64,000 nt of DNA. It comes from Rhodanobacter_A agri. Its GTDB lineage: Bacteria; Pseudomonadota; Gammaproteobacteria; Xanthomonadales; Rhodanobacteraceae. Position numbers and translations under genes: made by a program. Location of the stretch: the NCBI RefSeq assembly GCF_044904705.1, contig NZ_JADIKL010000004.1, forward strand, positions 434,001 through 498,000. The letters run 5' to 3'. The first letter of the stretch is position 1, and each line of letters begins with the position of its first letter. The notes beneath the pieces were generated by a model. It ran no database searches. It was not told the origin of the DNA and was given only the letters and a program-made list of their open reading frames with translations. Below are positions 26,919-35,967 of this stretch, piece after piece.

Positions 26919-27617
26919 TCACCCGTTGCCGTGGAAGTGGAACGCCACTACCTCCCAATGCTGCACGTTGCTGGGCGCAAAGCGCATGCCGGTGATCGTG
27001 TGCGACGCATGGGTATTGAACGCCGTGTAGATATCCGGCTTGAGGCCTTCGATGGCAACGATGTGCCCGGCCGGATCCACCAGCACATGCGCATAAGCAT
27101 CGATGCTGCTTGGCTTGCCGTTGGCATCCGCAGGCCATGGCTGGCCGACGCCTGGCACCTCTCCCGCTGACGTCGGAGAGACCGTGAACTGTTTCTGCGC
27201 TACCAAAGCCAGCTCCGACGGGGAGATGCCGGGTACGGGCTGCGGTTGGCATTCCCTGGCGGCTTGTGAGGGCGGCCATGCCACTGCGGCATCCGCTGCC
27301 GAACCGAAATTCACGGGAACCCGGAGATAGCTGGAAGCTGGAAAGCCGTTCTTCATTTCCGGTTGGTACAGATGCGTGGTCATGTGTTTTATCGCTGACG
27401 CATCGAGTACATCGTTGCCGCTGCTTTTCTCGATACAGGCTTCTACCGGCACGCCGCGATAGTCGACCAGGATGAGCAGCAGGGTTTCGCCGGTAGCGGG
27501 GCGTCCAGCAGCATCCACCGGCCATGGAGCACCATCCAGCGTGACTCGATGCTGTGGCGGCGGAACGCATCCCGCCAAGCCCATCAAAAGTGCCAGGACG
27601 CCCCATTCCTTGCGCAT
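26919..27617 (-). CDS. lipoprotein with TonB C-terminal-like modules
   Basis: A 232-residue protein with a lipobox (LAGC, Cys17), so it is predicted to be membrane-anchored on the outer side. Two segments resemble TonB C-terminal domains: one from ETLLLILVDYRGVPVEACIE to YLRVPVNF, and a weaker one near the C-terminus with AYAHVLVDPAGHIVAIEG. It lacks the membrane anchor and Pro-rich arm of a true TonB. AAGGGGGAG precedes the ATG. Its role in energy transduction is doubtful; binding or scaffold functions are equally possible. Confidence 0.7.
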   Translation of the reverse strand: MRKEWGVLALLMGLAGCVPPPQHRVTLDGAPWPVDAAGRPATGETLLLILVDYRGVPVEACIEKSSGNDVLDASAIKHMTTHLYQPEMKNGFPASSYLRVPVNFGSAADAAVAWPPSQAARECQPQPVPGISPSELALVAQKQFTVSPTSAGEVPGVGQPWPADANGKPSSIDAYAHVLVDPAGHIVAIEGLKPDIYTAFNTHASHTITGMRFAPSNVQHWEVVAFHFHGNG

Positions 27618-27904
27618 CGCTCCCCCTTCGTTGCCGGACGCGGCAACAAGAAAGTCGGCAGCGTACCGTGCTTCATGGTGGGACGGGAGGCCGACGGCAG
27701 GCCCGGTGCCGCGCCTGCGCCATCTGTCGGTTGCCGGCCTGGTCCGGTGGCGGCACGGTGCTGGCATGTCGATTTCCGGCCCACCCGTTCGTCATGGGGT
27801 AGGGTCGCTCGCTGGCGCTTTTGGCTGGTGTGCCATCGGGGCCGATCCGGATCGAGTCGGATTCCAACCAGCCATGCCTGCGCGATGAGACGGGGAGAAC
27901 TGCG

Positions 27905-28624
27905 ATGAAGCAAGGTACCGGCCGCTGGAAGATCGGTGTGACACTGGGCGTGCTCCTGGCCACAGCAACGGCCGCCGCCGAAGGTTCGCCAGCGCAGAAC
28001 CCGCCACACGCCTATCCGGCCATGGCGCCGCTGGCGCAATACCTGATGGCGGACCGCAATGCGGAAATCGCGCTGGCACGCAGCGCGGCACCCAAGGCCA
28101 TTTCCGATGACGCCACGGTCCTGGTGCTCGGGCCGCATGGCTACATCACAGCGGTCAAGGGCAAGAACGGCTTTGTCTGCCTGGTCGACCGGGGCTGGAC
28201 GGCGCAGTTCGATTTCCCTGAGTTCTGGAATCCCAAGCTGCGCGGGCCCATGTGCCTCAATCCGCAGGCTGCCCGGTCGATCCTGCCGATCAGCCTGAAG
28301 AGGACGGAGCTGGCGCTTGCCGGCCGATCGAAGGAGCAGATCCTGCAGGGCATGAAGGCCGCGGTGGCCGGCAAGCAGCTGCCGCCGCTGGAGCCCGGCG
28401 CGATGTGCTACATGTTGTCGAAGCAGGGTTACTTGAACGACGACGTGGGGCACTGGATGCCGCACTTGATGTTCTATGTCCCGCGCGACGCGGACTGGGG
28501 TGCCGACCAGCCCGGCTCGCCGGTAATGTTGAACCCGCAGTTCCACGACGGCCCCGAGCCGGTCAAGGTGATGATGGTGCCGGCCGACAAGTGGTCCGAC
28601 GGAACGCCCGCGCCGGCGATGTAA
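27905..28624 (+). CDS. uncharacterised exported three-cysteine protein, paralogue B
   Basis: A 239-residue protein with a signal peptide ending near ATAAAE. It is the paralogue of the protein at 20322-21140 and shares YLM, NGFVC, FWNPK/RWNPK, NPQAAR, LEPGAMCYM, the GHxMxHxMFYVP stretch, GSPV and WSDGTP. It has a shorter N-terminus. The family is not recognised and has no visible catalytic signature. GGGGAG supports the ATG at 27905. DUF3455 and gluconokinase genes follow on the same strand. Confidence 0.7.
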   Translation: MKQGTGRWKIGVTLGVLLATATAAAEGSPAQNPPHAYPAMAPLAQYLMADRNAEIALARSAAPKAISDDATVLVLGPHGYITAVKGKNGFVCLVDRGWTAQFDFPEFWNPKLRGPMCLNPQAARSILPISLKRTELALAGRSKEQILQGMKAAVAGKQLPPLEPGAMCYMLSKQGYLNDDVGHWMPHLMFYVPRDADWGADQPGSPVMLNPQFHDGPEPVKVMMVPADKWSDGTPAPAM

Positions 28625-28727
28625 GGCACCCGGGTTGGTGTTCCCGTGGGTGCCGGAGCATGCTTCGGGCATGGCACGGCGCCCTGCGGCGCGGCCGGAA
28701 ATTCGGGAAATCCCTGGGAGACGCGTC

Positions 28728-29210
28728 ATGCGGAAATCATTGGAATGCTGCGCCTTGGCAGTCGTGATGTTTGCGGGCGCGACACATGCCCAGGGAGCGC
28801 CGAAGGCAGCTGCCATCGAGGCATTCGGCAAGGGCGTGCAGATCTACTCATGCAAGGCTTCCGGTGCAACCTATGCGTGGGCATTGAAGGCACCGGATGC
28901 CACCCTGACGAATGCCAAGGGCAAGGCGATCGGCAAGCATTTCGCCGGGCCGACCTGGCAGGCGAGCGATGGCAGCACGGTGGTGGGCGAACCCGTGAAT
29001 GTCTCGCCTTCGCCCGATGCCGGTGCCATACCCTGGCTGGTACTGCACGCCAAATCGCACGCAGGCAACGGCGAAATGGCGACGGTGCAATACATCGTGC
29101 GCGAGCGCACCGAGGGCGGCGCGGCGCCGGCGTCGGGGTGCGATGCGGGCCATGCGGGCAAGGAAGCGCGCGTGCCGTACAGCGCGGTGTACCTGTTTTT
29201 TCGGGGTTGA
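28728..29210 (+). CDS. exported DUF3455 protein
   Basis: A 160-residue protein with a signal peptide (to about residue 22) and a DUF3455 domain: GKGVQIYSCKA, the AGPTWQASDGSTV motif, AIPWLVLHAKSHAG and GCDAGHAGKEARVPY close to the end. The family is common in secretomes of proteobacteria and fungi; function is unknown. GGGAG lies before the ATG. Its stop codon is only 3 bases from the gluconokinase start, so the two are probably co-transcribed. Confidence 0.85.
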   Translation: MRKSLECCALAVVMFAGATHAQGAPKAAAIEAFGKGVQIYSCKASGATYAWALKAPDATLTNAKGKAIGKHFAGPTWQASDGSTVVGEPVNVSPSPDAGAIPWLVLHAKSHAGNGEMATVQYIVRERTEGGAAPASGCDAGHAGKEARVPYSAVYLFFRG

Positions 29211-29213
29211 ATC

Positions 29214-29741
29214 TTGCAGGTGCAGCCGATTCCCGCGCTGCCGGCCATCGTCGTGATGGGCGTCTCCGGCAGCGGCAAGAGCCATGTCGGCGCCGCCCTG
29301 GCGCGTGCATGCGGCGTGGACTTCGTGGAGGGCGACGCGCTGCATCCCGCGACGAACATCGAAAAGATGCGTGCCGGCATCCCGCTGGACGATACGGATC
29401 GCCAGCCATGGCTTGAAGCGATCGCTTCGGCGATCGCCATGCATCGCGGGCAGGGCGTGGTGGTTGCCTGCTCCGCGTTGCGTCGCGCCTACCGCGATGT
29501 GCTGCGCCAGGCGGATCCCGCATTGCGCCTGGTTTATCTGCGCGTGCCGCGCGACGAACTGGCACGCCGCCTGCGCGAGCGCACGCATTTCATGCCGGCC
29601 AGCCTGCTCGACAGCCAGCTGGCAGCGATGGAGGAACCTATCGCGGACGAGCACGCCATCGTGCTGGAGGCCGGTGCCGACCTGGGCTCCATGACGGCTA
29701 TGGCCATGCAGGCGCTGTCGATGCCGGGCCGGTCGGCTTGA
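29214..29741 (+). CDS. gntK: gluconokinase
   Basis: A 175-residue GntK-type kinase that phosphorylates D-gluconate to 6-phosphogluconate, feeding the pentose phosphate and Entner-Doudoroff routes. The P-loop is GVSGSGKS (16-23); FVEGDALHP, NIEKMRAGIPLDDTDR and ACSALRRAYRD are typical of the family. The length is normal. The start is a TTG at 29214, or a GTG at 29220. It lies 3 bases after the DUF3455 gene. Confidence 0.92.
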   Translation: MQVQPIPALPAIVVMGVSGSGKSHVGAALARACGVDFVEGDALHPATNIEKMRAGIPLDDTDRQPWLEAIASAIAMHRGQGVVVACSALRRAYRDVLRQADPALRLVYLRVPRDELARRLRERTHFMPASLLDSQLAAMEEPIADEHAIVLEAGADLGSMTAMAMQALSMPGRSA

Positions 29742-29822
29742 AGCTGGCCTTGGCGTGCGTGCTTCGCTCGATCGATGCTGTCAGTGCCGGGATACTTCAG
29801 GACTTGCGGGGCCGTCGTGGTG

Positions 29823-30503
29823 TCATCGGTCGGGGGCTTGGTTGGCGGCCTCTGCCGCAATCTCCCGCAACGCCTGTTCGAACACCTCCGGCGGCTGCCC
29901 ACCCGAGATCAGGTGCGTGCCGTTGACGATGGTGGCGGGCACGGAGTGGATGCCGGCCTGCTGGAAGTGCCGCTCTCTCGCGCGCACTTCGTCGGCGTAT
30001 TCGCCGCTGTCCAGCACACGGCGCGCTTCGCCGGCGTCGAGGCCGGCACTCCCGGCGACGCGGACGAGTACGTCGCGGTCGGAGACGTTTTCGCCGTCGC
30101 TGAAATAGGCGCGCAGCAGCGCATTCTTCAGCGCCAGCGCGCGAGTGTTGTCCTGCAATTCGGCCCAGTGCAGCAGCCGGTGCGCATCGAAGGTGTTCCA
30201 GACGCGGCTGCCGTGCCGCACGTTGTAGGCGAAGCCGAGCGCCGCGGCGCGTTCGCGGATCGCTGCGCGGTTGGCATCCATCCGGGCCTCGTCGATGCCG
30301 TACTTGCGCATGATGTGTTCGCCAGCATCCTCGCCTTCGGCCGCCATCTGCGGATTCAGCTCGAACGGCTGCAGGTGGATTTCCGCGTGCACCTCGCCAT
30401 CGAGTTTCTCCAGCGCCTGCTGCAAGCTGGCGAGCCCGACCGCACACCACGGGCAGGCCACGTCGGAGACGAAATCGATGCGGAGCGGGGCAGCGGCGGC
30501 CAT
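29823..30503 (-). CDS. DsbA-family oxidoreductase (FrnE-like)
   Basis: A 226-residue cytoplasmic DsbA-fold protein. The active site is CPWC (Cys17, Cys20) in DFVSDVACPWCAVG; the helical insert and HSVPATIVNGTHLISGGQPP with the cis-Pro are typical of the FrnE/polyketide-synthesis-type branch. No signal peptide is seen. The start at 30503 is preferred over 30533 because the domain begins there, but neither has a strong ribosome site. The role is thiol-disulfide or isomerase chemistry. Confidence 0.85.
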   Translation of the reverse strand: MAAAAPLRIDFVSDVACPWCAVGLASLQQALEKLDGEVHAEIHLQPFELNPQMAAEGEDAGEHIMRKYGIDEARMDANRAAIRERAAALGFAYNVRHGSRVWNTFDAHRLLHWAELQDNTRALALKNALLRAYFSDGENVSDRDVLVRVAGSAGLDAGEARRVLDSGEYADEVRARERHFQQAGIHSVPATIVNGTHLISGGQPPEVFEQALREIAAEAANQAPDR

Positions 30504-30588
30504 GGGCGATCCAGAGCAGGTTCGGGTGCCCATGATGTGGAGGCGGAAGCGCGCATCTCAATCGCGCGGCGTGCGTGCTGCGCCCGCG

Positions 30589-31203
30589 TTATTCGAATGA
30601 CCCGGTCTGCACTGCGCCCTCACGGAAGTAACGGTTGACCAGCACGCCGCTGCTTGTGGTCCTCGACGCAGCGAGGCGAAAAGCCGAGGCCAACGTGTGA
30701 TCGTCGAACAGGCGCTTGCCGCGGCCGAGCAGCACCGGATAGACCAGCAAGCGCAGTTCGTCGACCAGCTCCGTGGCCAGCAACTGGCGCACCAGCGCGC
30801 TGCTGCCCTGAGTGACCAGGTTGGGGCCGTCGCCCTGCTTGAGTTCACGCACCGTGGCGGCGATATCCGGTGCCAGCGCGCGGCTGTGCCGCCATGCCAG
30901 CGTCTCGGGATGATGGGTGGCGACGTGCTTGATCGTGCCATTGAACATGTCCGCAATGCCTCGGTACGGCGCATCCTCCGGCACGTGCGGCCAGTACGAA
31001 GCGAAGATGTCGTAGGTGCGGCGTCCAAGCAGCAGCTCGAACGGCTCCGAGAACACGCCGCCCATCACTTCGCCGGACGTGTCGGCGTAAGGCCAGATCC
31101 AGCCGCCGTAGGCAAAGGCGCCGCTGGTGTCCTCCTCCGGGCCGCCGGGCGCTTGCACGACGCCATCGAGGCTGATGAATGCGGGAACGATGAGTTTGCG
31201 CAT
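30589..31203 (-). CDS. dihydrofolate-reductase-family (RibD C-like) protein
   Basis: A 204-residue protein of the RibD-C/dihydrofolate-reductase-like superfamily: KLIVPAFISLDGVVQAPGGP at the N-terminus, LLGRRTYDIFASYWP, and LVYPVLLGRGKRLFDD near the end. Members bind NAD(P)H, and most single-domain proteins of this type have unknown substrates. It is not a biosynthetic FolA. Confidence 0.88.
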   Translation of the reverse strand: MRKLIVPAFISLDGVVQAPGGPEEDTSGAFAYGGWIWPYADTSGEVMGGVFSEPFELLLGRRTYDIFASYWPHVPEDAPYRGIADMFNGTIKHVATHHPETLAWRHSRALAPDIAATVRELKQGDGPNLVTQGSSALVRQLLATELVDELRLLVYPVLLGRGKRLFDDHTLASAFRLAASRTTSSGVLVNRYFREGAVQTGSFE

Positions 31204-31438
31204 TGCCGGACTTCCTGCTGCGCGAGCCGAGCTGCCCGCCTGTCTTCATGACGAACGGACGACTCGGGAATCGACAACAGGAGAAGTTGAGCTTGGCCAG
31301 TTCATTCGGGCCGCCGGCTGCCAGATGGGCGGCGTTTCGCTACATCCGCATGATGCGTGCGGAGAACTGGGGCTGCGGGGAAAACGTATCAGGCTGCCCC
31401 GGATCAGGGGGCCACCCTGCCTGACGCAATGCGGCCGC

Positions 31439-31705
31439 TCAGTGGGCTGCCGGGGCACTGTCTGACGCGGCGTGCTCATTCAGCACCGCCAGCATGTCGA
31501 TGAACTCGCGGCCGCTGGCCAGCGGATGGAGCAGCAGAAAGCAGCGGCCGGAGCGGCCGGCCGTCCGGCTGGCGGCAACGTTGCAGAGTTGCCCGTCCTG
31601 CGTGGACATCGCAGGCGGCAGGGCGTAGCGGGGATCCCACAAACGACGCCGGATCAGGCCGTGCTCCGGTCCCCCAGCGATGATGCATTCGATGAACTGG
31701 TACAT
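31439..31705 (-). CDS. small hypothetical protein
   Basis: An 88-residue open frame starting MYQFIECIIAGGPEHGLIRR, with no recognised family, signal or membrane segment. The ribosome site is weak (TTGGA about 13 bases upstream). It is divergent from the GlxA-type regulator. It could be a chance frame. Confidence 0.35.
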   Translation of the reverse strand: MYQFIECIIAGGPEHGLIRRRLWDPRYALPPAMSTQDGQLCNVAASRTAGRSGRCFLLLHPLASGREFIDMLAVLNEHAASDSAPAAH

Positions 31706-31779
31706 GACGGCGGTTCCAAGGTCCCTAAGCGGAGGCTCACTGTCAGAAAGAGCATGTCCCGGGCCAGGAGAAGGCGTCC

Positions 31780-31801
31780 AAATGTGGTGTGCATCACACA
31801 T
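31780..31801. promoter_or_regulatory. CRP/Clp-type binding site
   Basis: TGTGG (31783-31787), six bases, then TCACA (31794-31798), with A-runs on the left and ATT on the right. It differs from the CRP consensus half-site by one base. Clp of Xanthomonadales recognises the same motif. It lies about 80 bases upstream of the GlxA-type gene and between divergent frames. Confidence 0.55.
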
Positions 31802-31881
31802 TGCATGGCCCGCAGCCCGGCTTGACGTCCGCCTCGCGGTTACGCCACTTTCCCGCCATTGCACCTGCGAGCGGCCGGCAC

Positions 31882-32817
31882 ATGCGACGCGAGATCGCCA
31901 TCATCGTCTTTCCGGGATTCCAGCTGCTGGATGCCGCCGGTCCGGTTGCGGTGTTCGAGATGGCGGAGCGTTTTCGTCCGGACAGCTACACGATCAAGGT
32001 GCTGGCCCCGGGCGGCGGCATCGTGCGCAGCTCCTCGGGCGTGTGTTTGGCGGCCGCGCCGCTGGCGCCGGGGTGTTTCGACACGGTGATCGTTTCGGGC
32101 GGGAACTTGGCACAGGTCGAGGAGAGTCAGCGCGACATCATGGCCTGGCTGGGCGTGGACGCGCGGCGGCGCACGGCGGGCGTCTGCTCCGGCGCCTTCT
32201 TCCTCGCGGAGGCTGGCCTGCTCGACGGCCGCCGCGCTACCACGCACTGGGACGCAGCCGAACGCTTCCGGCTGCGTTACCCAAAGGTGCGGCTGGATGC
32301 CGACCGGATGTTCGTGAGGGACGGCGAGGTGTGGACGTCGGCAGGCATCTCCGCCGGGATCGACCTGGCGTTGGCGCTGGTCGAGGATGATCTGGGTCCC
32401 GGCATCGCGCGGCGCGCGGCGCAGCAACTGGTGGTGCACCAGCGGCGGCACGGTGGGCAGTCGCAGTACTCCGCGCTGGTGGAACGTGGCGGCCGCACCG
32501 GGCGTTTCGGCGAGCTGATCGACTGGATGCGTGCGCGCATCGCCGAGCCGATGACGATCGAGCGGTTGGCCGAGCGTGCCGCGATGAGCCCGCGGAACTT
32601 CGCCCGCGCCTTCGCCGCGGAGATCGGCGCGACGCCGGCGAAGGTCGTGGAAGGCCTGCGCCTTGAAGCCGCGCGCATCGCGGTAGAGACCAGCCATCTC
32701 AGCCTGGACCACATCGCCGCGTCGACGGGTTTCGGCGATGCCAGTCGCATGCGCCGCGCCTTTGTCCGTGCGCTGGGCATGTCGCCGCAATCCCTTCGTC
32801 GCGGCGCAGCCGCCTGA
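31882..32817 (+). CDS. GlxA-family transcriptional regulator (DJ-1/PfpI plus AraC HTH)
   Basis: A 311-residue regulator. The N-terminal DJ-1/PfpI-like domain (about 1-170) begins REIAIIVFPGFQLLDAAGP and has the GVCSGAFFLAEAGLL elbow with Cys. The C-terminal AraC-type double HTH (about 215-308) carries MTIERLAERAAMSPRNFARA and SLDHIAASTGFGDASRMRRA. The ATG at 31882 has no strong ribosome site. A CRP/Clp-like site upstream suggests global control. Confidence 0.9.
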   Translation: MRREIAIIVFPGFQLLDAAGPVAVFEMAERFRPDSYTIKVLAPGGGIVRSSSGVCLAAAPLAPGCFDTVIVSGGNLAQVEESQRDIMAWLGVDARRRTAGVCSGAFFLAEAGLLDGRRATTHWDAAERFRLRYPKVRLDADRMFVRDGEVWTSAGISAGIDLALALVEDDLGPGIARRAAQQLVVHQRRHGGQSQYSALVERGGRTGRFGELIDWMRARIAEPMTIERLAERAAMSPRNFARAFAAEIGATPAKVVEGLRLEAARIAVETSHLSLDHIAASTGFGDASRMRRAFVRALGMSPQSLRRGAAA

Positions 32818-32996
32818 TCGCAGCATGCTGTCGCCGGCGTGCCGCACATGCGCGGCGCGTAGGCGCGTTGGCTGTTTTTGTCCGGAAATTGTCCTTGCCG
32901 GCAAGGCGCGATCCGCCCATAAAAGGGCGCCTCGGAGCAGGCCGGCAAACGCGGCTTGCCGAGGAACATTCCCCAACCTTACGTACGAGGATACGC

Positions 32997-33992
32997 ATGC
33001 GCCTGATCCGTTTCGTTTCGGCTTGGCTGCTGTTGTGTGCCGGTGTCGCGCAGGCGTCGGCACCGGCGACCGTTGCCGCCGCGCCCGCCACGCGGCTGGA
33101 CCACATCTTGCTGTGGGGGCGCGGGATCGATCAGTCCACCGCAGTCATGGCGGTCAAGCTGGGCTTCCAGGTGCGGCCGGGGCACGACCCTGGCGGTGTG
33201 GCCAACCGCTACATCCGACTGGCCGACAGCAGTTTCATTGAACTGCTAGGCATCACCCGGCCCGATCCCGCGTTCGATCCGGGCATGAAGGAGGACCAGC
33301 AGGCGTTGAAGGGTGGGCCGGGTTCGCGCACCTTTGGTTTTCGCACTTCCTCGCTGGATGCGATTCACCGCTCGCTGCAGGCCTTGCACTACGCGGTCAC
33401 GCCCTTCTTCTCCGGCCCCGACAGCGCAAAGCCTGGTTGGCAGCTGTTCGCGTTCGACCGCGCGCCGCTGTCGAGCAACACCTTCTTCATCGACTACGCG
33501 GACGGCTATGCGCCCGACCAGTTCGATCCCGCCAACGCCGGCGACTACCGTGCGACGCGCGAGCATCCCAACGGGGCGCGCGAGCTGTCATCGATCTGGC
33601 TGGTGTCGGCCGACGCCGATGCCGATCGCCGCCAGCTCGAAACGATGGGTTACGGCCATGCGGTGCCGGTCAAGCTGCCGGCGCTCGGCGCGAAGGGCTA
33701 TTGCGTGCCGGTCGGTCCGACCGCGCTGCTGGCGCTGCAGCCCGACGGCGCGGGCATCGCTGCGCAGACCATGGCGAACGGCGGCCCGCGCGTCCTGGGC
33801 GTGAGTATCGGCGTGAGCGACCTCGGCCGCGCGCAGCGCTGGGTGGAGCGTGGCTATGAGCGCCCGCTGGCGACCTACCGCGGCCTGTCCGGCGCATCCA
33901 TCCTCGCGCCGACACAAGACGATCTCGGCCTGTCCATCGAATTCCATGCAATGCAGTCAGGGGTGTCGCCCTGCGCTGGCGCGAGTCTCTGA
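32997..33992 (+). CDS. exported VOC/glyoxalase-like protein
   Basis: A 331-residue protein with a Sec signal peptide (MRLIRFVSAWLLLCAGVAQA). It has a glyoxalase-like (VOC) domain starting LDHILLWGRG with the first metal-ligand His, then SSFIELLG with a Glu. A second half (about 200-315) repeats the pattern and ends in LSIEFH. VOC proteins are metal-dependent isomerases or dioxygenases; export is unusual and the substrate is unknown. GAGG precedes the ATG. Confidence 0.8.
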   Translation: MRLIRFVSAWLLLCAGVAQASAPATVAAAPATRLDHILLWGRGIDQSTAVMAVKLGFQVRPGHDPGGVANRYIRLADSSFIELLGITRPDPAFDPGMKEDQQALKGGPGSRTFGFRTSSLDAIHRSLQALHYAVTPFFSGPDSAKPGWQLFAFDRAPLSSNTFFIDYADGYAPDQFDPANAGDYRATREHPNGARELSSIWLVSADADADRRQLETMGYGHAVPVKLPALGAKGYCVPVGPTALLALQPDGAGIAAQTMANGGPRVLGVSIGVSDLGRAQRWVERGYERPLATYRGLSGASILAPTQDDLGLSIEFHAMQSGVSPCAGASL

Positions 33993-34020
33993 TCCCTGAT
34001 GGCCCGCGCCGTGCGTGATG

Positions 34021-34051
34021 GCGCGCAGGCGGGGGCGGCGAGCCTGCGCGC
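34021..34051. terminator. hairpin between convergent genes
   Basis: GCGCGCAGGC (34021-34030) and GCCTGCGCGC (34042-34051) form a perfect 10-bp stem with an 11-base loop. It lies in the 61-base gap between the converging VOC and DUF202 genes and may terminate both, although no T-run is present. Confidence 0.5.
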
Positions 34052-34053
34052 GG

Positions 34054-34434
34054 TCAGTGCAGGCTGGTGAGCTGGTAGCCCACGTACAGCACCAGGAACA
34101 GCGCCAGCGCGACCAGCAGCGCGGTCAGCACGCGCTCGACCATGGTGCCGCGGTAGGCCGCTGCGGCTTCGGCCTGGATAAGCCGGCTGTTGCGATAGAA
34201 GCTGCGCGTGGCGAGCAGGATCAGGGCGGCGCCCAGCAGGATCATGCCCAGGCCCAGCCACTCGGAGGCGCGCAGGTGCAGGCCGCTGTTCAGCACGGAA
34301 CCGCGCGTCGTGTAAATGAGGAAAACGTCGAAGCGCTCGATCAGGAAGCCGAAACCCATCAGCGACACCGCCGTGCGAATCCAGGCGAGATAGGTGCGTT
34401 CGTTGGCGGAGAGATCGCTGAAGTGGGGGATCAT
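34054..34434 (-). CDS. DUF202 membrane protein
   Basis: A 126-residue inner-membrane protein of the DUF202/YidH family. The N-terminus has the signature ANERTYLAWIRTAVSLMGFG, and three membrane segments follow (about 25-45, 60-80, 102-122). Function is unknown. It is convergent with the VOC gene and divergent from the M24 peptidase gene. Confidence 0.88.
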   Translation of the reverse strand: MIPHFSDLSANERTYLAWIRTAVSLMGFGFLIERFDVFLIYTTRGSVLNSGLHLRASEWLGLGMILLGAALILLATRSFYRNSRLIQAEAAAAYRGTMVERVLTALLVALALFLVLYVGYQLTSLH

Positions 34435-34590
34435 GGAGATGGTCCGCGCAAGAGTTGGGGCCAGTCTAGCCCGCGCCTGCGCAAGCATGTTTCCGGGCCA
34501 GGCCGGAGTGCCGTTTGTCAGGTGGTCCGCAGCGGTGGCGGCGCCTCCGTTCGTGGGATGATCGGAGGGTCCCCTCATCGAGAGAACCCC

Positions 34591-35889
34591 ATGAACGATC
34601 GTGGCGATGTGATGCATTCGGGCCGGCGCCGCTTCCTGCAAGCTTCGGCGCTCGGTGCGGCGGCACTGCCGGTGGCGATGCTGGCCGGCAACGCCGCTGC
34701 GGCGGAAGCGGATGGCATCAAGCTGCCGGCATCGATCCTCGCCTTGCAGCCGGTGAAGTCGCAGATCGTGCCGATCACCGACGACGAACGCCGCGGCCGG
34801 CTGGCCCGGGCGCAGGAGCTGATGGGGCAGCACGGCATCGACGCCATCTACCTCGACGGCGGCACCACGCTGGACTACTACACCGGCATGCACTGGTGGA
34901 CCAGCGAGCGCCTGATGGGCATGCTGCTGCCGCGTTCGGGCGACCCGGTGTACATCACGCCCGCGTTCGAGCGCAGCCGCGCGCTGGAGCAGATCCGCTT
35001 CGGCCACGACGTGCGTACCTGGCAGGAGAACGAGAGCCCCTACGCGCTGATCGCGCAGGCGATGCGCGAGAAGCACGCCGGCACCGGCACGCTGGGCATC
35101 GAAGAGAAGGTGCCGTACTTCCGCGCCAACGGCCTCGCCGAGGCCATGCCGCAGGCGAAGCTGGTGCCGGCGACGCCGGTCACCGCCGGCTGCCGCGCGA
35201 TCAAGAGCCCTGCGGAACTGGCGCTGATGCAGGTGGCGAACAACGCCACGCTGGCCTTGTACAAGGCGGTCTGGCAAGGCCTGGAACCCGGCATGACCCA
35301 GCAGCACATCGCGGCATGGGTGGACGCCGGCTACGCGCGCATGGGCTTGCGCGGCGACGCCAGCATCAACGTCGGCACCTATACCGCGCTGCCGCACGGT
35401 TCGCGCGAACCGCAGGTGATCCGCGAAGGCACGCCGGTGATGTTGGACGACGGTTGTTACGTCGAGGGCTACGAGAGCGACATCACCCGTACCTTCACCC
35501 TGGGCAAGGCCAGCGACAAGATGAAGCGGGTATTCGATATCGTGCGCAAGGCGCAGCAGGCCGCACTCGCGGCGGCGCGTCCGGGCGCGACGATGGCATC
35601 GGTCGATGCCGCCGCGCGCAAGGTGATCGCCGATGCCGGCTACGGCCCCGGCTACACGTATTTCTCGCACCGCCTCGGCCATGGCATCGGCATGGACATG
35701 CACGAGTGGTACTACCTCGTCGAAGGCAATACGCGGAAGATCGAGGCAGGCATGACCTTCAGCGATGAACCCGGCATCTACATCCCCGGCGAATTCGGCG
35801 TGCGGCTGGAAGACGACATGCATGTCGGCGCCGACGGCGCGCGCTGGTTCACGCCGCAGAGCCCGTCCATCGAGAAGCCGTTCGGGTAA
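34591..35889 (+). CDS. Tat-exported M24 metallopeptidase (Xaa-Pro dipeptidase-like)
   Basis: A 432-residue M24 (pita-bread) peptidase preceded by a twin-arginine signal (GRRRFLQAS then a hydrophobic core to about residue 45). All metal ligands are visible: Asp in MLDDGCYVEGYESDITRTF, His in SHRLGHGIGMDMHEW, and Glu in FSDEPGIYIPGEFGVRLEDD. It should release N-terminal residues next to Pro from peptides in the periplasm. The ATG at 34591 has a GAGAG site. It is 78 bases upstream of the PNGase A gene, suggesting joint breakdown of glycopeptides. Confidence 0.9.
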   Translation: MNDRGDVMHSGRRRFLQASALGAAALPVAMLAGNAAAAEADGIKLPASILALQPVKSQIVPITDDERRGRLARAQELMGQHGIDAIYLDGGTTLDYYTGMHWWTSERLMGMLLPRSGDPVYITPAFERSRALEQIRFGHDVRTWQENESPYALIAQAMREKHAGTGTLGIEEKVPYFRANGLAEAMPQAKLVPATPVTAGCRAIKSPAELALMQVANNATLALYKAVWQGLEPGMTQQHIAAWVDAGYARMGLRGDASINVGTYTALPHGSREPQVIREGTPVMLDDGCYVEGYESDITRTFTLGKASDKMKRVFDIVRKAQQAALAAARPGATMASVDAAARKVIADAGYGPGYTYFSHRLGHGIGMDMHEWYYLVEGNTRKIEAGMTFSDEPGIYIPGEFGVRLEDDMHVGADGARWFTPQSPSIEKPFG

Positions 35890-35967
35890 GTGCGCAGCAG
35901 AGGGCGGGCCCGCGGCGGGCATGCCCAGGCGGAATCATCAGGCTCGGGAATAGTGAAGGTGGCGAAC

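Noticed and set aside
34054..35922. Minus-strand frame joining DUF202 to sequence antisense to the M24 gene
   Set aside because: Only the C-terminal 126 codons are a real DUF202 protein; the rest mirrors the M24 gene with all metal ligands on the plus strand.
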